DNA from: a virus
Virus record (IMG/VR): IMGVR_UViG_3300033984_000293
Location: 1 to 64,000 of that record
Length of the DNA stretch: 64,000 nucleotides
Reading direction: 5' to 3' (one strand)
The translations under genes and the position numbers were made by a program. Under the pieces are notes generated by a model. That model did not search any database. It saw only the letters and a program-made list of their open reading frames with translations, and was not told where the DNA came from. Positions 44,804 to 54,190 of this stretch are shown piece by piece (the first letter of the stretch is position 1; the number at the start of each line of letters is the position of its first letter).

Positions 44804-45519
44804 AGATTTTCTTTTAAACTTTTAAGTTTAAAATAAGTCAACTTGTCGTATTTCTCAGATATCACTTTTGTAAGTGTTTCATCAATCCTACCTTTCACTG
44901 AATTATCTTCAGATGACTCTTTCATTGCATTTAATTTATCAACCACACTTTCTTTAAGAGTGTTAAATTTAATTGATAATTCTTTATCATCTTCAGACAA
45001 CAATTTAACAATTTCTTTTTTATCAGACTCACTTAAACCATCAATATAATTTTTAATGGTTTTGTTTGCAACACTAACCATAGTTGATAATGGAAGTTCA
45101 ATACCTTTAGTTTGTATAACCGGTATTTTTTTTAAATTTTCTAAAATTAAATTTTTACTTTTAAGTCTTGATTCAATAGTTAAAACATCTGTTGAAAATA
45201 GGTTGTCAATGTTTTCATATGAATTATTTGATTTCGTATTTTTAACCCATGTATTTAATTTTTTTAAATCTGCCGGTAAAATTTTATTAACAGCATTTTC
45301 ATATAGAGTAATACATTCATGGATGTATTCTCTTGAATATGAATCATTCAAACCTTTTCTAGTGTTTAATTCATCATACATGTAGAAAATTTTACTAACA
45401 TTTTTATTTTCTAATACAAGTTTTTTAAATGTTTTTAATTCGTCTTTAAATGTATCGTTTTTATACGATTCAAGTAATACGTTTTCTATCTTCGATTTTA
45501 ATATTCCAAACTTTGTCAT
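44800..45519 (-). CDS. Putative prohead core protein at T4 gp68 position
   Basis: About 239 residues from the ATG at 45519; an upstream in-frame ATG at 45543 overlaps the TATTTAT motif, so the inner start is preferred. The leader TKFGILKSKIENVLLES resembles T4 core and internal protein leaders and offers an LLE cleavage site. The rest is Lys/Glu/Leu-rich and helical. Its place between portal and protease genes matches gp67/gp68 in T4. Sequence similarity to gp68 is not evident to me; the assignment is by position and composition. Confidence 0.55.
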   Translation of the reverse strand: MTKFGILKSKIENVLLESYKNDTFKDELKTFKKLVLENKNVSKIFYMYDELNTRKGLNDSYSREYIHECITLYENAVNKILPADLKKLNTWVKNTKSNNSYENIDNLFSTDVLTIESRLKSKNLILENLKKIPVIQTKGIELPLSTMVSVANKTIKNYIDGLSESDKKEIVKLLSEDDKELSIKFNTLKESVVDKLNAMKESSEDNSVKGRIDETLTKVISEKYDKLTYFKLKSLKENL

Positions 45520-45532
45520 TTTCTTTTTAATT

Positions 45533-45539
45533 ATAAATA
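45533..45539 (-). promoter_or_regulatory. TATTTAT motif, candidate late promoter
   Basis: Reads ATATTTATAATT on the minus strand, 13 bases before the inner start at 45519 and immediately after the portal stop codon. Confidence 0.5.
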
Positions 45540-47396
45540 TCAATCATTTAAGATTTTATCCAATTCTTTCTCGATATCACCTAAAGAATTTCTTGCTCGA
45601 GATAAATCAATATACGAATCATCTTCAGTTAAACTACGGCTTTCCAATAAAATGTTCATATTCTCCCGTGTTTTTGATTCAGGTGTTAATTCTGCTTCAC
45701 CACCAGCTTCAGGCGCTCCACCCGGTTCAGGTGCTCCACCCGGTTCAGGTGCTCCACCTAATTCAGACTCAAGACCACCTAAGGCACCTCCTCCACCAGC
45801 AGGTGGTGGTGCAGGAACAGCTCCACCAACAGCGGTTGTTCCGGATTTACTTGCGTATAATTTATCAATAGTATCAAATACTCCTGTATGAGTGATAATT
45901 GTTGCGGTATTAGTTAACTCAGCACCAACGGCTTTTTCAATACGTTGTTGTTGTAAATCTAATTTAATTTCTTCATCAGAGAATCCTAACACATGTTTTT
46001 TAGCCCATGTTACCGATACCGGAGCAATACCTTCGATAGCAGCCACTGCGTCTTTATACAATAAAATTTTCTCTTTCCAAATATCGATTTTTAATAAATC
46101 GGCTTGTGAAGATGGGTTAGTTAATGCCAATGTAAAGTTTGATAATTCATCCTCAAACCCTAATAAAAATAAATGAATAATTGCGATTTTGTTTAATTCT
46201 GCAATCATCGATTTTTGTATTCTATTAATTGTTCTTGCGAAACGAATATCCATTAATGATAGATTTTTACCATCACCAGTAACTTCTTCAAAACCTAAGA
46301 ATGCTTTAGGTACACGAAGAGCGGTTAACAATTTCTTTTGGATGTATTCAATATCCGCAATCTCAGCTAAGTTTTGTGCTCCCGGTAATGTATCAATTGG
46401 GTTTGGTGCCGCAGGGTCACGAACAGGAATAAAGTAATCTTGGTCAACAGCCATTTGATTGAATCTCATATCAACATTACCTGTTTGAGAATCCACAACT
46501 TGACTTCTTTTAAATTTATTAGCAACACGTTGTACATACGGTTCAACATCTTTATCATCCATGTTACCAACATAAACTTTAAAAACACGTCTTTCAGGTG
46601 CTCTTGATGTTCTATAAATTAACATCGCATCTTCAGACAATAATAATTGTTTCCATATACGTCTTGCTTTCTCTAACATAGAAGTACCATAAGGAAGTTT
46701 TCTATCATCACCTAGTAATCTAAAGTGAGCTATCTCCCATGAATTAAACTCCATGTCTTTAACTTTCCATTTGAAACGTAAACCCCTATTTTCAAGTGGT
46801 TCATCAACATTTGCCGCCTTCGCAGCCATACCACGTTCCAAACGTTCAATTTCAATGTTTGGTAATTGCATACATCCAACAATACCTTTTTCAGCATCCA
46901 ATTTTAGATACACAAAATTATCCCCATATTTACAAGTGTTTCTTGTCCACATAGGTAAGTTAGTATTTAAATCTAAAACATTGTTAAATAAATCCGTTAA
47001 GATACTTTTTATTCTTTTTGATTCAGAATAAATTTGTAACATATAACCATTTTGGTCAACAGTTGTTGATTCCTCACCATAGATATCTAATGCCGCAGAA
47101 ATTTCAGGAGTGTACTCCATAGATTCATAATCATAAAATGACGCTAAACGAGTTGGTTCATAATATACCGCTTGGGTATATAAGTTACTCTCAATTTTAG
47201 TCCATTGGTTGGCTAAGTAATAAGTTTGTTGTGCCTGTAATTTTTCTCTCTCGTATTCGGCTTTAGATGTGGTTTTTAATAATTCCTTCTTATCTAACTT
47301 ATATACGGGATAATCTTGGTTCAATAACGAGTTCGGTCCAAATGCTTTGGATAATCTTTGCCAAACTGTTAAATCATTATTTTGATTGTTTTCCAT
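45540..47396 (-). CDS. Portal protein, T4 gp20-like
   Basis: A 618-residue protein. Landmarks are SFYDYESMEYTPEISAALDI, GEESTTVDQNGYML, TCKYGDNFVYLKL, IAHFRLLGDDRKLPYGTSML, MLIYRTSRAPERRVFKVYVG and KKLLTALRVPKAFLGFEE, all in T4-type portal order. The C-terminus carries a Gly/Ala/Pro-rich linker with three GGAPEPGG-like repeats and then a helical tail (TRENMNILLESRSLTE). The portal forms the dodecameric DNA gate and terminase docking site. Confidence 0.93.
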   Translation of the reverse strand: MENNQNNDLTVWQRLSKAFGPNSLLNQDYPVYKLDKKELLKTTSKAEYEREKLQAQQTYYLANQWTKIESNLYTQAVYYEPTRLASFYDYESMEYTPEISAALDIYGEESTTVDQNGYMLQIYSESKRIKSILTDLFNNVLDLNTNLPMWTRNTCKYGDNFVYLKLDAEKGIVGCMQLPNIEIERLERGMAAKAANVDEPLENRGLRFKWKVKDMEFNSWEIAHFRLLGDDRKLPYGTSMLEKARRIWKQLLLSEDAMLIYRTSRAPERRVFKVYVGNMDDKDVEPYVQRVANKFKRSQVVDSQTGNVDMRFNQMAVDQDYFIPVRDPAAPNPIDTLPGAQNLAEIADIEYIQKKLLTALRVPKAFLGFEEVTGDGKNLSLMDIRFARTINRIQKSMIAELNKIAIIHLFLLGFEDELSNFTLALTNPSSQADLLKIDIWKEKILLYKDAVAAIEGIAPVSVTWAKKHVLGFSDEEIKLDLQQQRIEKAVGAELTNTATIITHTGVFDTIDKLYASKSGTTAVGGAVPAPPPAGGGGALGGLESELGGAPEPGGAPEPGGAPEAGGEAELTPESKTRENMNILLESRSLTEDDSYIDLSRARNSLGDIEKELDKILND

Positions 47397-47426
47397 ATGA
47401 AAAATTTAAATATTTTTTTATTTTAA

Positions 47427-47433
47427 TAAATAG
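47427..47433 (-). promoter_or_regulatory. TATTTAT motif, candidate late promoter
   Basis: Reads CTATTTATTAAA on the minus strand, 30 bases before the portal start codon. Confidence 0.45.
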
Positions 47434-47453
47434 TTGAGATTAATCAATTATTA

Positions 47454-48137
47454 TCATGGGATGGTTGGTGTGGGGGTTGGCATAGGATAATTTGCTGGTG
47501 GTGTTGGTATAGGGAATGGGTGACATTCAACAATTAAATTGTCATCATTTTCCGCAGTAATTCTAATATAATCCTCAGTTGCCAAGTAACAAATTTCAAC
47601 AATTGGTGACGGAGTCATAGTAGGTGTTGGTGTAGGCGTTGGAGTACTTGTTGGTGGTGGTGTCGGTGTTGGTGTCGGTGTTGGTTCAGGAGTAGGTGTT
47701 GGAGGAAGAGCTCCACTAAACACATCAATTGTTTTAGGTTTTTTGAATTCCGGTGCAAATACTTTAACACTTAAAATGTCTTGACCCGGTACAACCATTC
47801 TAGAACCTGCAAAAATATTTCCAGATTTTTTTCTATTTTCAAAACTACCACCTTTTGTGGTACTTTTGTTCAATGCGGTATAGATAATAGATTCTGACGC
47901 AAAATTAAGTCCGCCACCACTAGGTTTAAAAATTGACTCAACTCTATAACTTAAAATGTTTTGTCCCGGAACAACCATTGTCGAACCAGCGATAGCATTA
48001 CCTGATTTTTTCCTATTCTCAAATCCACCTGATTTACCAACACCAGTATTAAGTAAACCATTCGAGTACAAATCTGCATTTGCGTCAAAGGTTATACTAT
48101 TATTTAATGATGAGGTCTTTCTATCGGTGGTACCCAT
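47454..48137 (-). CDS. Virion protein with duplicated module and Thr-Pro linkers
   Basis: A 227-residue protein. Two copies of a ~27-residue unit (GGFENRKKSGNAIAGSTMVV and GSFENRKKSGNIFAGSRMVV, each followed by PGQ) occupy residues ~37-125. A Pro/Thr linker follows, then a small module EICYLATEDYIRITAENDDN and a second short Pro/Thr tail. The linker and end module recall the proteins at 7846 and 8358. It sits between terminase and portal, where T4 has tail sheath and tube genes, but it does not resemble those. Probably a decoration or neck protein; uncertain. Confidence 0.5.
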   Translation of the reverse strand: MGTTDRKTSSLNNSITFDANADLYSNGLLNTGVGKSGGFENRKKSGNAIAGSTMVVPGQNILSYRVESIFKPSGGGLNFASESIIYTALNKSTTKGGSFENRKKSGNIFAGSRMVVPGQDILSVKVFAPEFKKPKTIDVFSGALPPTPTPEPTPTPTPTPPPTSTPTPTPTPTMTPSPIVEICYLATEDYIRITAENDDNLIVECHPFPIPTPPANYPMPTPTPTIP

Positions 48138-48150
48138 TTATGTTTATTTG

Positions 48151-48157
48151 ATAAATA
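48151..48157 (-). promoter_or_regulatory. TATTTAT motif, candidate late promoter
   Basis: Reads ATATTTATCAAA on the minus strand, 13 bases before the start at 48137. Confidence 0.5.
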
Positions 48158-49927
48158 TTATCTATTCCCAAATAACCAGCCGTATTTTAGATAATCGTCT
48201 TTACTTATATTACCATTACTGAATTGACCAACTCTTTCATTGGTGTTAGGAATTACAGGGTTAAACGATATGGCTTCTCTAACATTATCATTATTACTAA
48301 TCGACCAAGAATCAATCATCGCTTTGGTATGTTCAGTCACTTTTGTTAATTTACTGAATGAAGATTCTGCAACATATGTCGCCATAGCAATCGACATAAT
48401 TAAATCGTCGTGATGACCCTTTTGATGGTCAGGTCGACCATTCATATAGATAAATGTATTCATTTCGTTATATAGTCTTGAACTATATATCCTGAACCCG
48501 TGTCTCATAACTTCTTCATAAGACGCTATAATTTGTACCCTCTTATTGTTAAAGTTAATACCAGGTATTTTTTCAGCAGCTTTTGGGTCGTACTTCCATT
48601 TGTTCGCGGAATCAACACCATCAATGTATAAATCTTTGAAATTCATTTCCTGTAACTTTCTCGCTGTCGATACTCCCATTCCACCTGTAATATCAATAAC
48701 GACAAAACAAGAATATAATGTTGCCCATTTGTGACAAATTTCCGCCATCGTATCGGGGGGTAATTTTCCAACATATTCAGCAACTTGTTCCATAGTGTCA
48801 AAATCAACAATTTGAAAAGAACTAAAATCTTCTGAATCTCCACGAGAAACGTCAACACCCATGATATATTTATGTCCAACAATAGGGTCTTTCCAAATCC
48901 AAAGAGCGTTACCCATTCTTTTACTTATTGGTTCTAAAATCATGTTTTCACGAATCTTATTCATCATAATAGAATCAAATACGTTATCACCCGAACCTAA
49001 AAAGTTACATTCTAACTCCTGAGATACTTTACGTTTATCGTATTTTAATTTTTTAACCATCGCCTCAAACCAAGAAGAACAAGGTTTAAAACCGGCATCC
49101 ATAATAATTCTTAATTCTTTGTAATTTCTATCCTCATATGGTATTTTAGCCCAATCAATAATGTCGTCCGGTTTGTAATCTTCTTTATTTAATAAATAAT
49201 GAATAACATCCTCAGTTTTAACTAAATATAAATCTTTAGTATAACGTGGGTCACGATACCAAAACATTTCTGTAATTTTGAAATCATTCATATTACGTAA
49301 TGCTTGGTCATATATCTCATAATAAATCGCGTCATAACCATTAGGTGTGGAGACAACAATTACTTTACCACCCGTAGATAGAGAAGCCATACAGGCAGCC
49401 CAAAAGTCACTATCAGCCTCAATAAAGGCTGCCTCATCAAATATAAGTATGGTTGGTGTAAATCCACGTAAGGCATCCTTAGATGTCGCAACGGCTTTAA
49501 CCTCACACCCATTTGTTAATTTATAATGTTTTTGAGAATTTTTTGTTTTGTCAAAGTCAACACCTGTCCAAGAAGGCCATTGACCAACAAACGCTTTTAT
49601 TTTATTAGCCATCTCTAATGAGGTGTCTAATTTATTGGCGATAATTAGAATTTTTTCAGGGGTTTCTTTTCTTGCGAATACAAGTTTTCGTGACATCCAA
49701 GCCGCAGTAACTGTTGATACTCCGGCTTGTCTATACTTCAATGCAATGTTTTCATTGTATTCTTCGTAATCTTGGAGTAAGGATAATTGGTCAGGAAAAA
49801 GTTCCAATGGAACATATTTTTTAACTGTATTATCGTATGTTTCTAAATACGTTTTGAGTGCGTACTCAACATCTCTACTACATTTTACGTATTCTATTAA
49901 TACTTGTTCTTTAGTTAAATTTGACAT
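48158..49927 (-). CDS. Terminase large subunit, T4 gp17-like
   Basis: A 589-residue protein. ATPase: Walker A-like RQAGVST (66-72) in ALKYRQAGVSTVTAAW, Walker B LIFDEAA (161-167), and coupling motif VVSTPNG (191-197). Nuclease: first Asp D359 in IMGVDVSRGDSEDFSS, a second acidic site in VVIDITGGMG, and HHDDLIMSIAMA near the C-terminus. It translocates DNA into the prohead through the portal and cuts concatemers. The small subunit is not identified in this window. Confidence 0.95.
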   Translation of the reverse strand: MSNLTKEQVLIEYVKCSRDVEYALKTYLETYDNTVKKYVPLELFPDQLSLLQDYEEYNENIALKYRQAGVSTVTAAWMSRKLVFARKETPEKILIIANKLDTSLEMANKIKAFVGQWPSWTGVDFDKTKNSQKHYKLTNGCEVKAVATSKDALRGFTPTILIFDEAAFIEADSDFWAACMASLSTGGKVIVVSTPNGYDAIYYEIYDQALRNMNDFKITEMFWYRDPRYTKDLYLVKTEDVIHYLLNKEDYKPDDIIDWAKIPYEDRNYKELRIIMDAGFKPCSSWFEAMVKKLKYDKRKVSQELECNFLGSGDNVFDSIMMNKIRENMILEPISKRMGNALWIWKDPIVGHKYIMGVDVSRGDSEDFSSFQIVDFDTMEQVAEYVGKLPPDTMAEICHKWATLYSCFVVIDITGGMGVSTARKLQEMNFKDLYIDGVDSANKWKYDPKAAEKIPGINFNNKRVQIIASYEEVMRHGFRIYSSRLYNEMNTFIYMNGRPDHQKGHHDDLIMSIAMATYVAESSFSKLTKVTEHTKAMIDSWSISNNDNVREAISFNPVIPNTNERVGQFSNGNISKDDYLKYGWLFGNR

Positions 49928-49942
49928 AAGTCAACTTGGTTA

Positions 49943-51310
49943 TTAGAATCCAAGAGATGATAAGTCAATATCGTCTAAATCATCAAAATCATCATTATAG
50001 TCATCATCATCACTATCTTCATCAGACATTTTTGATTCGTACTCATGTTTTTTAAGGATTTCTACAATCTCATTAACCATTCTATCAATCATCTTTTTAG
50101 CTTCCGGTTTATCTGCCATAATAGCTTTCGCTAATGTTATAAAATCTTTTGCTTCTAATTGAGACAATTTCATAAATAAATATTGTTGAAGATGTCTTTG
50201 GTCCTCTTCATATAATTTGTCAGGCCAAACATTTCTAAATTTTTCCCAAAATATTGGTCCTAACCTTGAATCCCATATTTCAGCTGGTAATGTATCTTCA
50301 GCACCAACAACCATACTTCTTTGAACAGGGTCGTTCGGTAAGCCTTGGTCACCATATAATGAGTAAATACCTTTTACAATTTCGTGAACTAATAATGGAA
50401 AGGTAAAAGCTTTTGCTTTAATTGTTGGTGGGTCAGTTTCAGGGTCTGCTTCAGATTGTCCCATTTGACCACTACCACCACCTGCCATTCCTTCCATATC
50501 AGGATATAACCAATATAAGTGTTCCATTAATGATTGTGTTACACCATATAAATTTAGTAGCTCAGGATTCAATCTATTTATTTCATCACTAACTAATGTA
50601 TACATATGACCACCTTTAAATGCCGCTCCTTGAACTAATGAATTAATCATTCTTCTTTTCGCTTTTTCTAAATTAAATTTTTCCATAGAATCCATAAAGT
50701 CTTCTATTTCTTCTTGGTGTTCTTCACTTTCTTTAAATGCTTCTTCTACGTCTTCTTCATCCGGTTCTTCAGCTTTATTTTGCATTCCCTCAGAGGCTCC
50801 CATAGAACCACTAACTAATTCAACATCAAATTGTAATTGTCCTTCAGGAATACCTAATTCTTTTTTAACTAAATTAACCGCTAAATTTTCAAGATATTCT
50901 TTATGTTGACCTTCAACTTGTTTAATTTGTTGTAAACTACGCATAACAGAACTCATTAAACCCATCATAGGGTTATTTCCTTGAATTGGTGTAGTATCAC
51001 CTAAAAACCTTCTTACTTTATCAACGGAGTCTTTAAATCGTTGAGAAGAAATTAATTCAACAAAGTCGTTATCACCATCTTGTGGTAATGCAGGGTGTTC
51101 GGCGTATGGGGTTTTTCTTTGAGTAATTTGTCTTTCAATACCCGGTTCCATTCTTTCAGGTCCTTCATAACCAACAGGAGCCTCATTTAAAAGACGATTA
51201 ATTTTTGTTAATCTAGTTTGTTGACTATTAGTCAATCCTTCATTAATCAATTTCCTATCTAAATCACTTTTGATTTTTAATATTTTTTCCATTTCTAAAT
51301 TTACGCTCAT
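49943..51310 (-). CDS. Virion-type protein with cleavable leader, 455 aa
   Basis: Not assigned to a family. The N-terminus is helical and basic (MEKILKIKSDLDRKLINEGL), with a possible maturation site LLNE43-A44. An acidic middle (EEPDEEDVEEAFKESEEHQE) and a C-terminal acidic tail (SDEDSDDDDYNDDFDDLDD) flank a domain with SLVQGAAFKGGHMYTLVSDE and LLVHEIVKGIYSLYGDQG. The gene lies directly upstream of the terminase with a 15-base gap. An internal head protein or a packaging partner is likely. Confidence 0.5.
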   Translation of the reverse strand: MSVNLEMEKILKIKSDLDRKLINEGLTNSQQTRLTKINRLLNEAPVGYEGPERMEPGIERQITQRKTPYAEHPALPQDGDNDFVELISSQRFKDSVDKVRRFLGDTTPIQGNNPMMGLMSSVMRSLQQIKQVEGQHKEYLENLAVNLVKKELGIPEGQLQFDVELVSGSMGASEGMQNKAEEPDEEDVEEAFKESEEHQEEIEDFMDSMEKFNLEKAKRRMINSLVQGAAFKGGHMYTLVSDEINRLNPELLNLYGVTQSLMEHLYWLYPDMEGMAGGGSGQMGQSEADPETDPPTIKAKAFTFPLLVHEIVKGIYSLYGDQGLPNDPVQRSMVVGAEDTLPAEIWDSRLGPIFWEKFRNVWPDKLYEEDQRHLQQYLFMKLSQLEAKDFITLAKAIMADKPEAKKMIDRMVNEIVEILKKHEYESKMSDEDSDDDDYNDDFDDLDDIDLSSLGF

Positions 51311-51312
51311 AA

Positions 51313-52305
51313 TTATTTTGTTTTTAACCCTAATTGATTAAATTTTAAAAAACTTGGTAATTCTTTTTTTATTGCCTTAGGAGCACCTTGTTTACTAGGG
51401 TCCGGAGCAAAAGGATGTTTTGGTTTAACACCAGGGCTAACTTTTGGTTTTGCTGGTGCTGTTTTAGTGTCCTCATCCATTTCATGTTTTTTTGCTTTAG
51501 GAGCTCCTTTTTTATTAGGGTCCGGTTGAAATGGGTGTTTTGGTTTAACACCAGGACTAACTTTTGGTTTTGCGGGAGCAGTTTTAGTATCTCCTTCAAT
51601 TAATTTTAAAAAATCTTGTTTAGACATTTTAGGTGTTATATGTTTTTCAACTAATCTCATGATGTGTTTTTCTATTTTGTTTTCACCAATAGTAACACTT
51701 GGAGATATTTTTGTCAAATTTTTTTTAAATCCTCCGGAGACAGCTGCCTCTAATTTCTTATCATAATCTTTAAAGTTAAAATCTTCTTTTGTTTCTTTTT
51801 TCTTTTCAGGTAATTTGTTAAATTTAGTGTTTTGGGCAAATTCATCAGCCATTCTACACCATTTATCTCTAACTTTTTTAGATTGAGATTTATCGTTACA
51901 TCTTGCAAAAAAATATTTTTGTTGACTTTTAGATTCAAATTTTTCTTGAAGTTGACTGTCAGAATCATCATCCATACCATCAGGTCCTTGAACCTGTACA
52001 GGAGATTGACTTACCTCACCTTTATCAATATCATTATTATCTACATTACTATCTTCAGTAAATTCTACTTTACCATCAGGTAACATTTTAGCCATCGTCT
52101 TTCCTTGAGTAGATACACCTTTTTTAATTTCATCCGGTGTCGCAATAACTTTAGTTGATGTAACTGTTTGAACTTCTTTAGGTTCTTTCTTACTTTCCAA
52201 TAAACGAGTAAACAATGAATTAACTTGTTTTTCTGATAAATATTGTAGTGTTGAGGCTTTAAATCCTTCTTTAATAAGTTTTAATTTTTTTTGATTAGTG
52301 TTCAT
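51313..52305 (-). CDS. Lys/Pro-rich virion-type protein with duplicated C-terminal unit
   Basis: About 330 residues from the ATG at 52305 (an in-frame ATG at 52323 is possible). The leader KLKLIKEGFKASTLQYLSEK, then VNSLFTRLLES, carries hydrophobic-x-Glu sites. The middle is acidic or disordered. The C-terminus contains two 40-residue copies starting EDTKTAPAKPKVSPGVKPKH, a basic, Pro-rich repeat that could bind DNA or scaffold. The start lies inside the preceding gene by 11 bases. Confidence 0.5.
   Translation of the reverse strand: MNTNQKKLKLIKEGFKASTLQYLSEKQVNSLFTRLLESKKEPKEVQTVTSTKVIATPDEIKKGVSTQGKTMAKMLPDGKVEFTEDSNVDNNDIDKGEVSQSPVQVQGPDGMDDDSDSQLQEKFESKSQQKYFFARCNDKSQSKKVRDKWCRMADEFAQNTKFNKLPEKKKETKEDFNFKDYDKKLEAAVSGGFKKNLTKISPSVTIGENKIEKHIMRLVEKHITPKMSKQDFLKLIEGDTKTAPAKPKVSPGVKPKHPFQPDPNKKGAPKAKKHEMDEDTKTAPAKPKVSPGVKPKHPFAPDPSKQGAPKAIKKELPSFLKFNQLGLKTK
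51361..51598 (-). repeat. Two 120-base direct repeats in coding sequence
   Basis: Units at about 51361-51478 and 51481-51598 are nearly identical over the TAPAKPKVSPGVKPKHPF part. High DNA identity suggests a recent duplication or ongoing conversion. Confidence 0.75.
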
Positions 52306-52705
52306 ATACAACTTTTTTTTCAAATTCTAAAACGATATCTCGTTCATATAATTTATTTTTTACTGATTCTTCTGTTTCTCCAAACGAGAAAACTAGTCTA
52401 GTTTGTCTATCAAAATCAACATCATCACTTTCATTTTCATACCCTAAGGCTATTATACCATCCATAGAATCAATCATTGAAAAATAATCAGAGTTTTGAA
52501 TTACTGACATGGTTACCATATCATTCTTCAAAACTCCTACTTTTTTTATGTGTTCTAAATCAGGTGGGAGAGGATATCTATTGGACGGTTTTGAGTCCCA
52601 GTTTTCCCCCCAAATGTTTTCCGAACTATCTGAGAAAATAAATTCATATATGTTATCTCCTTTATAGTTTGGACCTAATTCATTAACATATATTAAATAA
52701 CTCAT
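52295..52705 (-). CDS. Hypothetical protein, 136 aa
   Basis: Not recognised. Mixed alpha/beta with aromatic residues (NIWGENWDSKPSNRYPLPPD) and an acidic stretch (GYENESDDVDFD). It overlaps the upstream gene by 4 bases and the downstream gene by 11, so it is tightly coupled in the head operon. Cytosolic by composition. Confidence 0.55.
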   Translation of the reverse strand: MSYLIYVNELGPNYKGDNIYEFIFSDSSENIWGENWDSKPSNRYPLPPDLEHIKKVGVLKNDMVTMSVIQNSDYFSMIDSMDGIIALGYENESDDVDFDRQTRLVFSFGETEESVKNKLYERDIVLEFEKKVVYEH

Positions 52706-54015
52706 AGTACTTCACCTTTAGTGTTTACTCTAAGTTGTTTATTATTCATTTCAAATACCAAATTATTTTTATTTGTTTTACCAACTAATTTTGCGTTTGG
52801 ATATTTTATTACTAATTTAGTAGAAGCGACTTCTTGAGAAATACTTTCAGAAATTTGTTTGATTTTAGAAATTTTATTTTTTCTTTCTTCTTTAATCAAA
52901 TTAGTTTTTTGTGTTTTATTTTCTAATAATTGTTTTTCTTTTTGGTCAATTTTAAAATAACCTCTTAATACTTCATCAACTTTTGATTCTGTAAACATAC
53001 CTTCAAACATATCTTCTAAATGATTTGCGTGGTCGTCTTTCATTGTGTGAGGATTTAATCTTCTATGTCTTGGGTGAGAAGGTAATTCATCTTCTTCAAA
53101 ATCAAGTTCAAAGTCATTATCCATAAACCCTTCAGCCATTTCAGGTTCTACATCCATATCTGCTTGGATATCTTCAACTTCAGTATCATCGGTAAAATCT
53201 TCACCATCCATATCATCTTCTTGACCAAATTCATTAGCTTCATCTTCTTCAAATTTATTCATGATTTCCTCTTTATCTTCTTCATCTAAAGATTCTAAAT
53301 CTAACGCTGATAAGATTGAGTTTATAACGTATTTAACATCTTTAGATGTCATTGGTTCGTCTTCTTGAGCATCTTCAAAGGCTCTTAATTTTTGAGCCAA
53401 TTTACCTGTTAGTTTTTGGATTACTTTTAAAGTAACAATTTCATCATCTTCAGGTTCCATTTCATCGTCACCTAAATCAATTTCTTCTTCGTCATCAATA
53501 TCAAATTCATCTTCAGGTGCCGGAGCTGGAGCAGGTGCCGGAGCAGGTGCCGGAGCTGGAGCAGGTGCCGGAGCAGGAGCAGGTGCCGGAGCCGGTGCAG
53601 ATTGTTCATCAGTTTCCCCACCTTTCATTTTTAAGATATATTTTGTTGCGTCGTTTTCGTAAAATAAATTAACATTGGTTTCTTGACCTTCGTTAACATT
53701 AACTTCTTTTGCGATTAAATTAAGTCTTTTAAAAGCTTGAGAATAAGAAGAATAATATTTTCTATTTTTCATTGGCTCTAAATAATCTACTTCACCAGCA
53801 GATTCTGTTAAACTTCTTTTAATAACATAACCATTTTTTTCTTTGATAATTTGATAATTTCTACCATCAGCTAATGTTTTAGTATAATCAACTGAAGTAC
53901 TCTCATTTATCGGTGTAGGTTTGTTTTCATTATATTTTGCGATTTCCATGATACGTTGAATCTTCTCCATACCTTGTAATTTTTCGCTACCAATCGGTCT
54001 TAAATTATTTCCCAT
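52702..54015 (-). CDS. Acidic virion/core protein with Ala-Pro repeat
   Basis: A 437-residue protein. The leader (KLQGMEKIQRIMEIAKYNEN) ends in PTPINE-ST, a possible prohead-protease cut. A SPAPAPAP-type Ala-Pro stretch at residues ~139-166 is a rigid linker, followed by very acidic segments and a helical, Lys-rich C-terminus (KTQKTNLIKEERKNKISKIK). The layout is like that of the scaffold gene. First gene of the head/packaging operon, 30 bases behind a TATTTAT motif. Confidence 0.55.
   Translation of the reverse strand: MGNNLRPIGSEKLQGMEKIQRIMEIAKYNENKPTPINESTSVDYTKTLADGRNYQIIKEKNGYVIKRSLTESAGEVDYLEPMKNRKYYSSYSQAFKRLNLIAKEVNVNEGQETNVNLFYENDATKYILKMKGGETDEQSAPAPAPAPAPAPAPAPAPAPAPAPAPAPEDEFDIDDEEEIDLGDDEMEPEDDEIVTLKVIQKLTGKLAQKLRAFEDAQEDEPMTSKDVKYVINSILSALDLESLDEEDKEEIMNKFEEDEANEFGQEDDMDGEDFTDDTEVEDIQADMDVEPEMAEGFMDNDFELDFEEDELPSHPRHRRLNPHTMKDDHANHLEDMFEGMFTESKVDEVLRGYFKIDQKEKQLLENKTQKTNLIKEERKNKISKIKQISESISQEVASTKLVIKYPNAKLVGKTNKNNLVFEMNNKQLRVNTKGEVL
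53514..53602 (-). repeat. Ala-Pro coding repeat
   Basis: GCxCCx hexamers encode about 14 Ala-Pro pairs. The DNA is locally GC-rich compared with its surroundings and is likely variable in length. Confidence 0.8.
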
Positions 54016-54045
54016 TTGTTAATTTTTTATAAAATTATTTTATTT

Positions 54046-54052
54046 ATAAATA
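54046..54052 (-). promoter_or_regulatory. TATTTAT motif, candidate late promoter
   Basis: Reads ATATTTATAAAT on the minus strand, 30 bases before the first gene of the head operon. Confidence 0.5.
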
Positions 54053-54133
54053 TATTCAGAATTAAGAATGTTAAGATTCTGGTATATTTTTATGGTTTAG
54101 TAAAAACTTTTTTAAATTATTTATCTATAAATA

Positions 54134-54164
54134 GTTGGGAATTAAAAAAAAAATGTTATTTTTG
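54134..54164 (+). promoter_or_regulatory. Bacteroidetes-type promoter
   Basis: GTTG at 54134-54137, 19-base spacer, then TATTTTTG at 54157-54164, matching TTTG-N19-TAnnTTTG with one mismatch. It is 26 bases upstream of the secreted-protein start. Confidence 0.65.
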
Positions 54165-54190
54165 TATCAAACATTAAAACATTTACTGAT

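Noticed and set aside
45593-45891. Pro/Leu-rich plus-strand ORFs across the portal gene
   Set aside because: They are shadows of the Gly/Ala/Pro linker of the portal protein.
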